From Paralvinella palmiformis (lineage: Eukaryota > Annelida > Polychaeta > Terebellida > Alvinellidae), in the NCBI GenBank assembly GCA_025642065.1, contig JAODUP010001142.1:33501-97500 (forward strand): a stretch of DNA of 64,000 nt, in the 5' to 3' direction. Position 1 is the first letter of the stretch; each line of letters opens with the position of its first letter. Shown one piece after another: positions 24,024 to 37,800 of this stretch. The translations under genes were made by a program, and so were the position numbers. The notes under the pieces are model-generated. The model was not told the origin of the DNA, did no database searches, and saw only the letters and a program-made list of their open reading frames with translations.

Positions 24024-24152
24024 GTGTATAGCAACCAGAAGATGAAGTTTGCTATGATAAGGAGGTTAGCTGCTATCGGCTCATTGTCGGGTACCAGTCT
24101 GGCATTATTCATGTGGGGATTCCCCAAGTATCAGGAATATAAAAAAATTAAG
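24024..24152 (+). CDS. GPD2: GPD2 exon 1 (coding from 24042), residues 1-37
   Basis: A pyrimidine-rich acceptor (TTGTTGTGCTTCAG) ends at 24023, so at least one non-coding 5' exon must lie upstream. The ATG at 24042 begins MKFAMIRRLAA, a basic then hydrophobic stretch (GTSLALFMWG) suited to mitochondrial import and inner-membrane insertion. An upstream in-frame ATG at 23991 would fall in the presumed intron. The donor is AAG|GTATTC. Confidence 0.88.
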
Positions 24153-27100
24153 GTATTCGTGTTTTGTCTTCAATTTTTCTCCTTATTTGTTTATTGGGAT
24201 AGAATTATCTGTGTACATGATTTACTTAGCAATAAGAATTAATCCCAACTTGTTCACTGTTTAGTAATGTTCTGTCTTTTCTATCTACTATTTAGGCAAG
24301 TGAAAGACATGTCGTTTTGGCTAAGGAACATATTGACAAGGCTGTACAGATGCAGCAGTTGCCAACACGTCACAAACAGCTAGACGATTTGGCAACAGTA
24401 CAGTATGACGTTTTAGTCATTGGCGGGGGGGCTACTGGGTGCGGAGTAGCCCTAGATGCTGTCAGTCGAGGTTAGTGGTGTATGGGTGTTAGTGTGTATT
24501 AAATGTTTATCAAACATTCATGCTGTATAGATTTTGCCATATTTTAGAATGTTCTTCTATTTATGCAGCCAGGATACAAAAATTTCAGGGCACTGGTGCC
24601 CCCCAGAGAGCACTGGTCCACCTCAAGTTCACACTGGTCCATAAAAAAGACATGCTTAATTCAAATAAATGTCCAATAGAACAACACACTTTATTTAAAG
24701 CATTCACAGTTTTGGGGTTCTTAATTTGAATATTTTTCAGATAACAGATCAACCATCTGCATCATTGTTGTTTTTGTGAAATATGTTTAGTGGCTGATGT
24801 ACTTTTAGAACACCATAGTATTTGTTTTTATTATAATTAGTAATTTATATGAGATGGCATATGTCACACTGTGTCTCCATTTAAAAACAGAACTAGTTAT
24901 TGCCACTGGTGTCTATGTGTCAGCCACATTTTCCCATGCTGAAATCATTTTGTACCGACAAGCTGTAGCCTCCATGATACTTAACATAATACATGCGCTG
25001 GGTGACAGGCGATCAATAATTGTAATGCTTGTAATGTACGTGTTCGGTGTACAAATTTATGACACTGTCAACAGCAGTCTCATAATCTATGCTCGAATTC
25101 TGTCAGATGTGTAGATAAACAAAATGGCAGTGTCAACGAAGCATTAAACACTGCTCGCTGAGACAACCATGGCCAACATGGAAATCATTATTGCAAAATG
25201 ACCTTAAATTAGCATTCGCCAGTATGGACCAGTTAGGGGAATGAAGCAATCTCCCGGCCAATTTGCAAATGGGTGGATGCTTGTTTTGTACCCTGTATGC
25301 AGCATGTCTATCAGGGAGGGTGATATCTTTGTGTTACCTGTCAAGTTTTTAGAAAATATGAAATGTTTTACATAAAATGTGATCAGCACACATCAGGGCA
25401 CATCCTTCCCATAACATTGGATGTTTGCATCAGTGGGTTAATATGATTTCAGGATTGAAGACTGCACTGGTGGAAAAGTTTGACTTTTCATCTGGCACCA
25501 GCAGCCGAAGTACAAAGCTGATTCATGGGGGAGTCCGATATCTCCAAAAAGCCATCTTCAATCTGGACTTGGAACAAGCCAGAATGGTGAAGGAAGCACT
25601 GGCAGAGAGGTCGAATCTCATCGATATAGCGCCCCATCTGGCTTATCCCTTACCTATCATGTTACCTGTGTACAAGTAAGTGTTACGTCATTGTACTAGC
25701 ATTTATAGATAACTTATGTTAGTCATCTTGTCCAGTTGTTATATCTATATTAATTCCTTTTATTAGTAGGTACTGTTTGCATATTATTTTGATGATTAAG
25801 ACATATTAGTGATGAGTAAAATTAATAACCAGACATATTATTACATGAGCATGAAAATAGTAATGAGCTCTATTGCGCTGTTACAGAATTGGAAACGTTT
25901 GAATAAATCACAAGTAAGCTTCTGGAAAGTAGAACATACAGTATTTAAATACTGTAGATGAATCTTTATAGAAAACATAATGCAAATAGTAGATTTTTTT
26001 TAAATAGCTTTAACATGTATTATTTAGATTGGTGAAGGATCCTTTCCTAAATAATTACTGGTGAAATAGTTTGATAGAGTGCTTTCAGTATCAGGATACC
26101 CATTTATTCATAATGTATAGCATTGGTGTTCCAAATGAGTATAATTTAGCAAGAGTTAGAAATGGAATCAACACCTTTTAATGCTTTTTAAAAAACGTTT
26201 GAGTGAGATTTTTGTGTATCAAATAGTGAAGAACTTAGATTAAGGTGATTGAGTATGGTGCATAAGATAGGAAGAGAGAGAGAAAAACGAACGTGTTTGT
26301 AGGTGCGTACACACATTTCATACCGAAGTCCTGCAATTTGGATATCCCAGAGGAATGTTTGCAGTTCTGACTTTCCTTAAACCAGAAGGAATTTTTGCTG
26401 TTCTGAACTTCCTTAGGGCAGAATTATAGCTTCAGATAGTGTGGTTTAATAACACACCTTCATTAATTAAATGATATCGTAGCAAACTTTTAATTTGTCA
26501 TAATTAATAAATACATACACTTATAATTTGATTTTTATTATTATTGTCTCATTTACAGATGGTGGCAGTTACCATATTTCTATATGGGCATCAAAATGTA
26601 TGACTTGGTTGCTGGCACACAGTTACTGAAAGCTTCATACATGTTGTCTAAGTCAAAGGCATTGGAGCTTTTCCCAATGTTGAAGAAGGACAAGCTTGTC
26701 GGTGCCATTGTTTACTATGATGGTATGTATACCCATTGTGCTGAAATATTGTATTACTCTGGTATGTTTTAGCTATATTATGGAGCTGTAGCATGTCACA
26801 GTGTTGTGTATTGTATAAACGTATTGTAAGTGTGTATGTTATCTGCGCATGAGCCTGGTATAATCTTGTATGTAACTTTCTCAATACAAATTGTTATAAA
26901 CGATCTTGTGCCTAGGATTGTAAGTGAATCGTTCTTCAGTGTAAGGCTTTTACTTAATAATGTAAAATTAAGGTTTTCAGTTACTAGTAAGGTTGTCAAT
27001 TTGTGATTACTTAATTTACAACAAATAGATCATACTACACTTTGATCAGAATTTCCAACGATCACACAAAATAAAACACATGCTTAATTAACTCAAACGT

Positions 27101-28787
27101 TTATTCATCATTATGTTGTATATTGAGGAGCATATTTATTTACCATTGTTCCCATCTTGTTTTATCCTAGAAACTGCATTTAATATTTAGACTTTTTAGA
27201 GAAGCCATCACACTGAAGTTTGTTGGCCTTATTATATAATGTAACTACACTACCCATTAATGCTGTCATAGTGCTGGACAGCTTGTAGAATGGGGAATCC
27301 AATAGTAGATGTTCACTTTAACCCATTAACTAACGCTAGCAACAAAAATAATACCATAATACTGGTCCTAATTAGTGTTAAAGGTGGAACTTTTGTTTTC
27401 TGTGAATTTCTGTGAATATGATGATCAAATAATAATAATTATTCCGATTTTAAAATATGACTACTAGTTAGAGCCAGCCAACTTTCAATGGCTCTGTAAA
27501 GTAAAATAATGTGAAACATAGAGTGTATATCTAGATGTTTATATTTAATTATATACATAATAACAATAAAGTTTATCAGTTAAATGCTAAATTTATTAAC
27601 ATGTAATAACCTTAATACTATTACTGTATATACTCGCATATAAGTTGACCCGGCAGGTAAGTCAAGGTCAGTTATTGACCCTGTAATTCTTTCCTAAGGC
27701 ATATGCTCACCGTATAAGTCAAGGTCAAGTATTGGCTTAAAATCCCTCAAAATCCTAATCATTGTCATCATTTGAGAAAAAGCTGACTCAATCATTTCTA
27801 ACTCATGGGGGTCAGCAAGTGTGTGTCATAAATATATCAATAAGAATATCAATTTCTTCACTGGCAGCGACATGCACACACACAGATTTCGCTTTGATGT
27901 TATAACTAGTATAAATAAACAAACTTGTCACACCAAACATGCCTGATTGTAGACTTCCTTCAACTGGCAAGTGCTATTAATTAATTGTTTCGCAGCAAGT
28001 GTCGAGCAAGGTTTGCAATGTGAACAGTGTTTTTATATTATCGCTAATGTTCTGGAGGTACCGGTAGTTAACAGTGTGTGTCTATCAAGTATTATTACAT
28101 AAAGATGCATGTTTGTGAGATCTAAATAACAGTTTGGTGAAAATGAATCTTTATTTATTGAAAAAGACCAGTAGGCAGAGTTGTGCCAATTTTGTTCCAA
28201 CTGTGGCTCACACAAACACGCCTGATTGTAACTTCAGTTGGAAAGTGATTAATTCTTTGTTTCACAGCACATGTGGGGGTACTGGTTACAGTGTGTGACT
28301 ATCAAGTATTATTACATAAAGACCAGCATGTTTGCGAGATCCAAATATCAGTTTTTTTTATTGTTATTTATGGAATAATAATGGATTAGTAGGCAGCAGT
28401 GTGACGATTTTATTCAAACTCTGACTCTTATTCGGTTGAATCCTATAGTGTTGTGTGTCAAGGATGGCCGAAAACACATTTCCTTCAGCTGGTAGGAAAT
28501 ATGAAGCGTCGAGGTGCTTCTGAGAATTCCCTTTTCACTACCCCAAAAATCGACCTATGCACGAGTATATACAGTACTTAAAAATTAAATATTTTGTTAA
28601 CAAGAAACATTATACCATAATATAGTGGGCATGGCTGCAACACTGTTCCTTTTATGGCCAGGATTATGATTTTGTAGCTGTGTCTTTAAGCCTAACTTTG
28701 CATAAAAGGGCAAATATTTGTTGTCCAAGACCCATTACTTTGCATACAATATAATAGTGTAAAAAAGGTGGATTGTAAAAAGATTCA

Positions 28788-28864
<77 letters not shown>

Positions 28865-31800
28865 CACAGGACCCATAGTGAATCTTATTTATATTAAAGA
28901 AAGAAATCAAAATTGTATTGCTCAGTGAGAAGAAATGAACAAGAACATGTTTTCCTTAAAAGCATAAAAGATCATCAACTTTATTTTAATTCTTGTGTAT
29001 AGTTGATTAACTTATAATCAACAGTGTAGCAACAGTATTAATCACTATAATCAACAGTGAAAGTAACATTATTAAATAATATATAGTGAGATATACATTA
29101 TAATAGATCATGGTTGCATGCAGAGTGAATAATAAGAATAGGAAACAAATATGAAAAAACAATAGCTTATCAGCTGTGTATTTTACTTAATGAGATAGTA
29201 ATACCATATTTGTAAAGTTTTAAAGCATTGTTTTTGATGGTGAATAGTTCTGGCAAGAAAAAACAATATCTTCAAATGTATATGCAGTCAGAATCTGACA
29301 ATGTTTGTCACATGATATATCGGAATATCAAGTCTATGACATACTGGTAGTCTGTGTCACACAATTTTTAGATCATAAAGACATACCATTGTCTGTAACA
29401 AAAATAATAGGCAACATCCATTGGAACCATAATGACACTTATAATCTTGTGGTGTATTTATTTATTTCATCAGTCCACTCGTGATCTGCTCTTTGGAAAG
29501 ATCACACATTTGTGTTTGTAATTAGCCACGAATGATTATGATTGGCTGTGAGATGGTCACAGGCAATGGAAGCATCATGTGTTCGTGTGTATGATCAAGG
29601 ACAATTGTAATTGGTTATGATATAGCAATTTTTGCTGGTGAGTGGGTTAATTAACCATTACTGACAACATCTTGGTGTGTCTTGCATGACTGAACTGGCA
29701 AAATTATTTGTCAACATTTTCGTGTTGTCAGGTTATCGAGGTCATTTTACATTGAAAAGTCACGATCTGTTGGCCAAATGAAGTGTCAGAGTCAGAACGT
29801 GGAACACAATTTTGTCAGATTAAAGAGTCACATCACGGGCAATCATCTGTTGGAGGGTGGATTTGTTGGTTGAACAATATCTGGATTAACGGATTCTGAC
29901 TGTATTGGATAAGAATATATTTCTTTTAAAATGTCTTACATTTAATGGCCAGCCTTACATATGGCAAATAGTTCAAGAAATAAGTACAATAATTTGTTAA
30001 CACGACATTGTCATTATTTTACAGGTTCTGTTATATCATTATAAATATCACTCATAGTTCATCACTTTGCCATGGGTAGGATCGTACTTGCACTGTACTG
30101 TTAAATTTTTGTATCTCTTCAGAACTAATTACAGGGATAAACATTTTAAGACTAATTGTAATAAATAGATAGATTACATCACAGATGGATCAGTTTTAGT
30201 GAGTGGTTTGACAATTTAATGCAAGACTACTCATTTTTATAAACGTTTTTTGTCACCCATTGGTTGAAATACAATTTTGTTTTAGGTCAACATGAGGATG
30301 CTCGTATGTGCATAGCCATAGCAATGACTGCTGGGAGAATGGGTGCCACCTTGGCTAACCACACACAGGTAACAGAATTACACAAGCGTAAAGATGAAAG
30401 TGGTAGAGAGGTTGTTGACGGAGCGAGAGTCAAAGACATGCTGACAGGTGAGATGCACTTATGACTTAGGCTTTATTCACACGTAATATAATGGCTCAGA
30501 GAACTTATGGTCAAAACATGTAATTTGTGTTTTGTAGGACAGTAATATTCATGTCCTTTTGAAAATGTGTTGGTTCATTGTGTTTGCATATTTTTGATTT
30601 GATATTGGTCAATGGAAATATTTTTCATTCAACTTTGATAATATTCACCATTATTATATGAGTCCATTATGGATGTATTGTGTTGTAGTTTATAATTCTT
30701 GTGCTGTTTCTTAGTTAGTCAGTAATTCTGCAGTCTAACTGTGGAGGAAATACTCCAACTTCCCTAACACAGAACTCACAGCATGTCTGTAAAAGGTTTA
30801 ATGGTTTATTTGTTAACGATATCTCCCACAGCATTTTCTCTTGATGAAGTTAACAAAATTAATGTCATGTCTGATCTTGAATTTCTACTTTCTGTGGCTG
30901 TCTTTGTACCATTTTATATAATGTACATACTGCTTCCAATTTGTGTACTAATATTTTTCCAGAAAATTCTATAATCAATCACTTATAAATTTGTTATAGT
31001 CCATATTGATACTTACCTGGTGACAAGTTTTAACTGATTTGTGTTTTGCCGGTCTGGTTGCTTCTCACTTTAAGAAAACAATGAACTATTAAATTTTATG
31101 AAATCTGGGAATGTAGTGTTATATCTGAACCAGATGAAGAGTGAGAGATGGAGCTGTTATCATTGCGCTGGTTTTATTTTTGCAGGGAAAGAGTTTAATG
31201 TACAAGCTAAATGCATTGTTAATGCAACTGGACCATACACTGACTTTGTCCGGCAAAAGGACAATCCAGATGTAAAGAAGATCTGCCAGCCAAGCTCAGG
31301 TGTTCATGTCATATTACCTGATTATTATAGGTAAGGGGGGTATGACTTAGGTAAAACTGGTAGTAAAATAGTCTGTTTATATGTGTGTGTGTCTGTGTCC
31401 ACATTTTTTAAACTAAGAAGTGTTTCATCTGTGTGACATTCAGCATTTAATTATTCTTTGTGCACTTGTTATTATACTGCTTAATCAGATATATGTGGAA
31501 ACAAATTCATATGCATGAAAGCTGATATTTCTGCATCGACAAGATGACTCGCTTTGTCTCAGTTAATTGTTTATTCCATTAAGCAAGCTTGATCTTATCA
31601 CCAAATAATGACATTTATAAAGTTTTACCATTCATACACTGAATAGAGTCTGTTGTAAATTGATGTGATCTCGTTTTCCAGTCCTGCCAAGATGGGGTTG
31701 CTAGATCCTGCTACATCTGACGGCCGTGTTATATTTTTCTTGCCATGGCAGAACCACACAATGGCTGGTACGTTTATTGTGTCTGTCGTATTAAAAATTA

Positions 31801-34800
31801 AATGCTTATGTGCTTAGTTGGGTGCTTTGATGACTGGTAGGAGTCTTGAATGAAATTAAACTTGGTTTTGTGTGTGTGTGTGTGGATTCGTCTATATACC
31901 TTGCAATGCACATGCACACACTCATACAAATTTACTCTATGATGATTTTTCTCACTACAATTACAGGTACGACTGACAGTCCTTGTGAGGTAACAGACAA
32001 CCCATCACCAACAGAGGATGAGATTACTTTCATCTTGCACGAGATCAAGAACTATCTGAATCCTGATATAAATGGTATCTTTTCACTGAATAACATAACT
32101 TAATGATATAAAGCATTATGGCAAGAAGCTGTAAAAATAGTGTGATGGATTATTTTAGCCATTTCACATGTCAGTTTAGAGAATTTCACTTAATTAGTTG
32201 ATAAGGTTCACTTGAAAAGTTCAAGCTACTCATGTAGTAAAATGTGCTGTTATGAGAGTATGTTGTTGAGAAAAACATTCAGCTAACAGGTGCAAACATG
32301 AATGCTGGTTCCACTAAGGACTTTAGTCAAGGAACTGCTCCATAGGAAAATTAAACAATCAGGCAAAAGCCTGTTACTGAAGGATGAATTATTCCACAGA
32401 AGCAGATAACACTTGTAGTTGATCCCATAATCTGGAGATCTGCAGCACAATATGCTACCAACTGTATGATCAGGATTCCCACACATCCTTAAAAACCTGG
32501 AAAATAACAAATTCATTTTCCAGGTCCTGGAAATGTCCTGGAATTTTACAAAATAAGGAAATCTCCTGGAAAAAATATTGCCTGTGAAACAAATCCACTT
32601 CGAATGAAAAAGCCTGTGATTCAATAAATATTAAATCGTAGAAAAAAATCTATACCGGTACATAGTTTTGATATCCCATTTTAGTTAAAATTTAAATAAA
32701 AGTGGGTGGATCAAACAACTAGAAGGGGCGAGAGGAGACTGTACCAGAAAATGTCAATAATCAATCATACATTAATTAAATATATGCTTTTTCGCACATA
32801 TCTTGATTTATTACCTTTAAATGTTGTTTGCTTTGTCCTGGAAAATGGTAATTTTTCCTGGAAATGTCCTGGAAAATAATATTTCCTCGGCTGTAGGAAC
32901 CATGTATTATGGATCAGTCAAAATTTCTGAATGAAACTAATTTAAAATTAACGCATCTAATCAGACAACTTGTTTGGTTTGCCTTTTCTAATCTCATAAC
33001 ATGTTTCATCTCATTGGAAATATTGCTAGAAAATCCATTAGACATCTGTGGCTGGCCACAGAACTTTACGACCAGGGTTCAGATCCCACCCTGTGTGCAA
33101 AAGATGTTTCATCCTTCGTTCCACCTCAGCTTATTATCTTGCTTGAAAGGTGGCTGTAAAACGACAATATTTTATATTTTCCGGAAAACCCATAATTTAT
33201 ATACTGACTAAAATGGAATACTGACATCAAGTGACTGGAATCAAAAGTTGGCAGACAATTCAGGGTTTATGTTATTTGCATGTATGCATTTGTGTATTTG
33301 CTGAGTATTAAGTTTCCAGTTAGGTTTTTATCACTGGTTTTGTATTTTCTATTTGTAAACTCTTCAACCATTTAATTACTATCAATTTTATCTTTCTAAA
33401 CAGGCTGAATTTGTTGTTAATTTCTAATTTAAATGAAATTTTTTGTCATTGACCTAAAACATATTTAGTTGGCTTTTGTACCATTATTCTATTTAATCGA
33501 ATAGTTAGGGTATGTAACTGTTGGTTTGGTTCTTTCCTTTGTATATTTATGAACAGTGTTCCCTTCTGGCTTTCACTGGAGATATTGACATGGATATATT
33601 TGTTAATTCCAGTTCGACGTGGTGATGTTCTGTCTGCATGGAGTGGTATTAGACCTCTAGTGTTAAATCCTAATGCTCAAGACACTCAGTCAATAGCTAG
33701 GAATCACATCATTGAAGTTAGTGACAGTAATCTGATTACAATAGCTGGTAAGTTTATTTATTCATGCATGCATCAGTGAGTGAGTGGTTTGTATGGCCTC
33801 TGTGCTGATCGCCCCTGAGATGTATGACTGAGAGGCGACCTGGGAAACCCTCCCCCCCCTAAACCTAGTTACATGTCAGCTTTGAACACACAACCTAGTG
33901 CTTTTCAGCATAAGGCGTACTATCAGAGCATTCTGTATGTATGCATGCTATCGTGCAGACAACAGTAATCAGACAGTGAACATTTAATGATTTTAGATTT
34001 ACAAACTTATTCTAACCATTATGAATTAGTACAGTCTGGCTTGGTTATAATGCAGTTCGTTATTCTATGGAAATGGTTATAATGTGCTTGGGTGCCACTT
34101 TGTTTGACTAGATATTATATTTTCTGCAGTAAGTCGACAAACAATACTTCCATATCATGGGCTCTTTACCATCCATATATATGGTCATGTTATTTTCAAA
34201 GAATATCTATTACCAGCTTTAAGTTTTGTATGAATGCATAAAGGAATAAGAGATTGTTTTGTCTGATCTCACCAGATACATGTTGGTAGTGGGCTACGTG
34301 TGGTTTGTTTGTATTCCAAGTAAATGTGGTATTACTTTCCTAGGTAAATTACTTGTGTGTTCCATTTAATTGGTGGAATGCAAGCAGAAGCAATAACTAT
34401 TATAGAGTGCAGTAGCAGGGTGTAAATGAATGTTACCTTTTGCTTAAGCCAATTTGGAAAACGGATCAAAACATTAATCTCCTGCTATGTCCAAGCAACA
34501 ATTGTTACCTTTAAGTGGCATATATATTGCTGAACGAATATTACTGTGCTCAGTAGTTACTGAATAAATAATTTGCAAAACAACAAATCCTGGAATAAAT
34601 ATTTACAAGTTGATCAATAATATTATCAGCAATACTCAATCGTAGTAAAATTCAGTTAAGTACTGGTGCAGTACCCAGAGGCTTGGTTTAACCCAGGTTA
34701 AACTCCAACCTTGGTTTGGAGACCTTATAAATAATTGAGGAACACTGGTACTCTACCAAGTGGATCATGGCAATGTCTAGATTAGATTTATTTAAAGGTA

Positions 34801-37800
34801 TGTACAGGTTTCCAGATCAGCTTAATTTCATACTTGCAGGTGGTAAGTGGACAACCTACAGGCATATGGCTGAGGAAACAGTGGACAAAGCTGTTGAAGT
34901 GTGTAAGTTAAAGCCAAAGAATGACTGCGTAACCAAGGGCCTGCTGCTGGAGGGTGCCCATGGCTGGACTCCAACTTTGTTCATAAGACTTATACAAGAT
35001 TTTGGTCTTGATAGCGAGGTTTGTTGGAGTGATCTATCTATTTCAGTGTTAATACTGTTATTAGTGTGTAATGGAATTTAAATTAAAAATTCTAAGGCTG
35101 TTCTGTTCAGGCCTTTTTTACTTTATTAAGTCAATGAGTGACATTTGCCAATCTAGCAACAATAAAACCATTGTTAAGTGTTGTTTCTATTATTCTACCC
35201 CCACCAAACGTTTAGGTTACTATTACAGATATGCCAAAATGTATAAGTCGAGAGACATATTGTTGGATTTTTTTAAAACATTGTAGTACACCTATTTGTT
35301 ATGGAACACATTTTTAATATTGTGGCAACGTACCCCGTACAAAATAAAGTTGGATCGTGTTTGATTATGAAAGAAGTTCTCCTCATCCAATGGTTACCTG
35401 ATTGTAATTCAGTATTCACCACAGTGTCTCTCTCAAATCTTATTGTGTTCCATTTCAAAATCATTATATACAACTTGACCAATGTTGTGTAGATGTCTGT
35501 TATGTTAGACAGAAGAATTATCATTAATATTATCATCAATTTAAGATTTGGGGTCCCTTGATGCCATAGCAGATGCTTGAATATTCAGCCCATACTATTT
35601 ATCTCTCTCTTTCAGTGCTCATACATTTTAAGGATGTGACCATGTGTCCAGTCATTATGTTCTCTGTCCGGGACCTTTTCTGATGTTCTTTGCATCTTTT
35701 GCCCTCTTTACATACAAGAGAATACACATGGCCAATTCTAATTTATTATTTAGTTTGACTTAGGTAGTCCATTATGCAATGTTACACAATGTATATGGCT
35801 CTCCTTCAGGTCGCACAACATCTATCCAATACATACGGTGATAGAGCCTACAAAGTAGCTAAGCTTGCTCAGCTGACTGGTAAAAGATGGCCAGTTGTGG
35901 GACGTAAACTCCACGAGGACTATCCTTACTTAGAAGCAGAGGTAAGGAATGTTCAGTCGCAGCATATTTGGCCTTTCTACCTGAAAGGAATTAAAATAAT
36001 TTTATGTTTCATTGTTCAAATATTTAGGCTAAAACAATCAGTATGATGTCACCAATCAGAAGAGGCCATTTGTCTACTGTGGTCAATAAAATATGTCTTG
36101 CTGTGAGTGAGTCAGTGAGTGGGTGAGTTTTTTTGTAGATTTAGCACTGGTTATACCAGGGATATGCACCGAGAGAGGTGACTCCATAGGAAAAATTAGG
36201 TAATCAGATGACATATCCCCCAGAGACATGTCATACTGGGATTAGTATCCAGATCTGAAGGTCTGCAATGCAGTGCACTACCAGTTGTACTAGGGGAGTT
36301 ATTATCTAGCCATGTTAATTTTAGTACATACATTTATTAAGTAGGACACAACAGCTAGTTACCAAGAACTGATTGTAAGAGAAAACCATTTGAAGACCTC
36401 ATCAGGATTACATAAGTAACTAACCAAATTTATTATAGATGAGTTAGTTAGCTAGTTTAGCCTGCCATGGGTGCATAATGAGAAATAGGTCTATATTGGG
36501 TAGGCTAATAGACTGGCTAATATATAATATTAGATATAAAAAAGTACAAATAAATATGGTACATGACTAGCTCTATTATAAATCCAGAGATTCCCTGTGG
36601 ATCCATGGATCCCACTTTGAAAAATATCAGTCTACAGGTTGCTTATTTTTGGTCTAGTAATGCCGAGATGATTTCAAAATTTTGCAATAAGCACTGAGGA
36701 TCAGTGACACTACATGTAATTTTATCAAAAAGAAATACAGCGAATAGTTGAAGTGAAATACAGTCATAAATAAATGTGGTAATCTGATGTTGGTAATTGA
36801 GAAGTACTCATTGTGGTCAGCGATTATCCAGATTAAAAAATATATAGGTAGCCACATTTTGGTTGTTATTCCTTAAAATGTCAGGCTGGATCACCAGTAT
36901 TTAATTATTATGTTGTCATGTTAATTTCATGTAGTGTATTTTATTATGGATGAAATATTTTAAGTATGCACTTTAACGAAAAATAAGGGAAACGGTAGTC
37001 ATGTGGAGTATGATATTCACATGATTGACATTTGTTTTAGTGTTTGTGAGCTGTTATTTATTTATCTTTCATTATTGTAGCACTTGTATTTTCACAGCGA
37101 AGGAACTTATGTTTTAAATGTTATAAATATTAATTGTGTAATGAATAAATATTTTTAGTAATGGTGACTATTGAATATCATTCGCCTGCTTTCTGTAATT
37201 ACAAGACATTGTTCGTCTATTTAAATTTCTAGGTTCTGTACGCCATCCGCGAGTATGCCTGTACTGCTGTTGACATCATTGCTCGCAGAACAAGGCTCGC
37301 ATTTCTCAATGTCCATGCTGCAGAGGAATCCATCCCTCGTATTATTGAACTAATGGGTAGAGAACTGAACTGGAGCAAGGAACGCCAACAGGTCTGTGGA
37401 ACTAATGGTTTCATCATTGTTGTGATCAAACAGAAAATTAGGAATATTAATTTAGAGTGAATATGCAAAATCTGTGTGACAGTAGGTATTGCATAAAACT
37501 CTGAAACATGTGTAAGTCAACTTGGAAATATAATACACTTTATTTACTATATAGAAGAATACATGGACTGTGCCATGACAGGGAATGCATTGTGCAAACT
37601 ATGAAGGCCATTAAGAGTGGGTTTGGAACGTGTTAGCAGCCTTTAACACTATCAATCCATTTTATCACCTAGGTTTTGACTTCTAATTCTAAACCATCAC
37701 CCTAGGAACTGAATTATGGAAATTCATTATTTTCTTACAAATTGATGTTGTTTGTGTATAACATTCAAATACATCATACACTGAATAGAATGACATCATC

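Noticed and set aside
30783..30974. 63-codon hydrophobic ORF inside GPD2 intron 5
   Set aside because: AT-rich intron sequence often yields such frames; there is no start context, domain or splice support.
32471..32904. A hAT element with defined ends
   Set aside because: The ends are only weakly inverted and no 8-bp duplication matches, so it was kept only as a low-confidence repeat.
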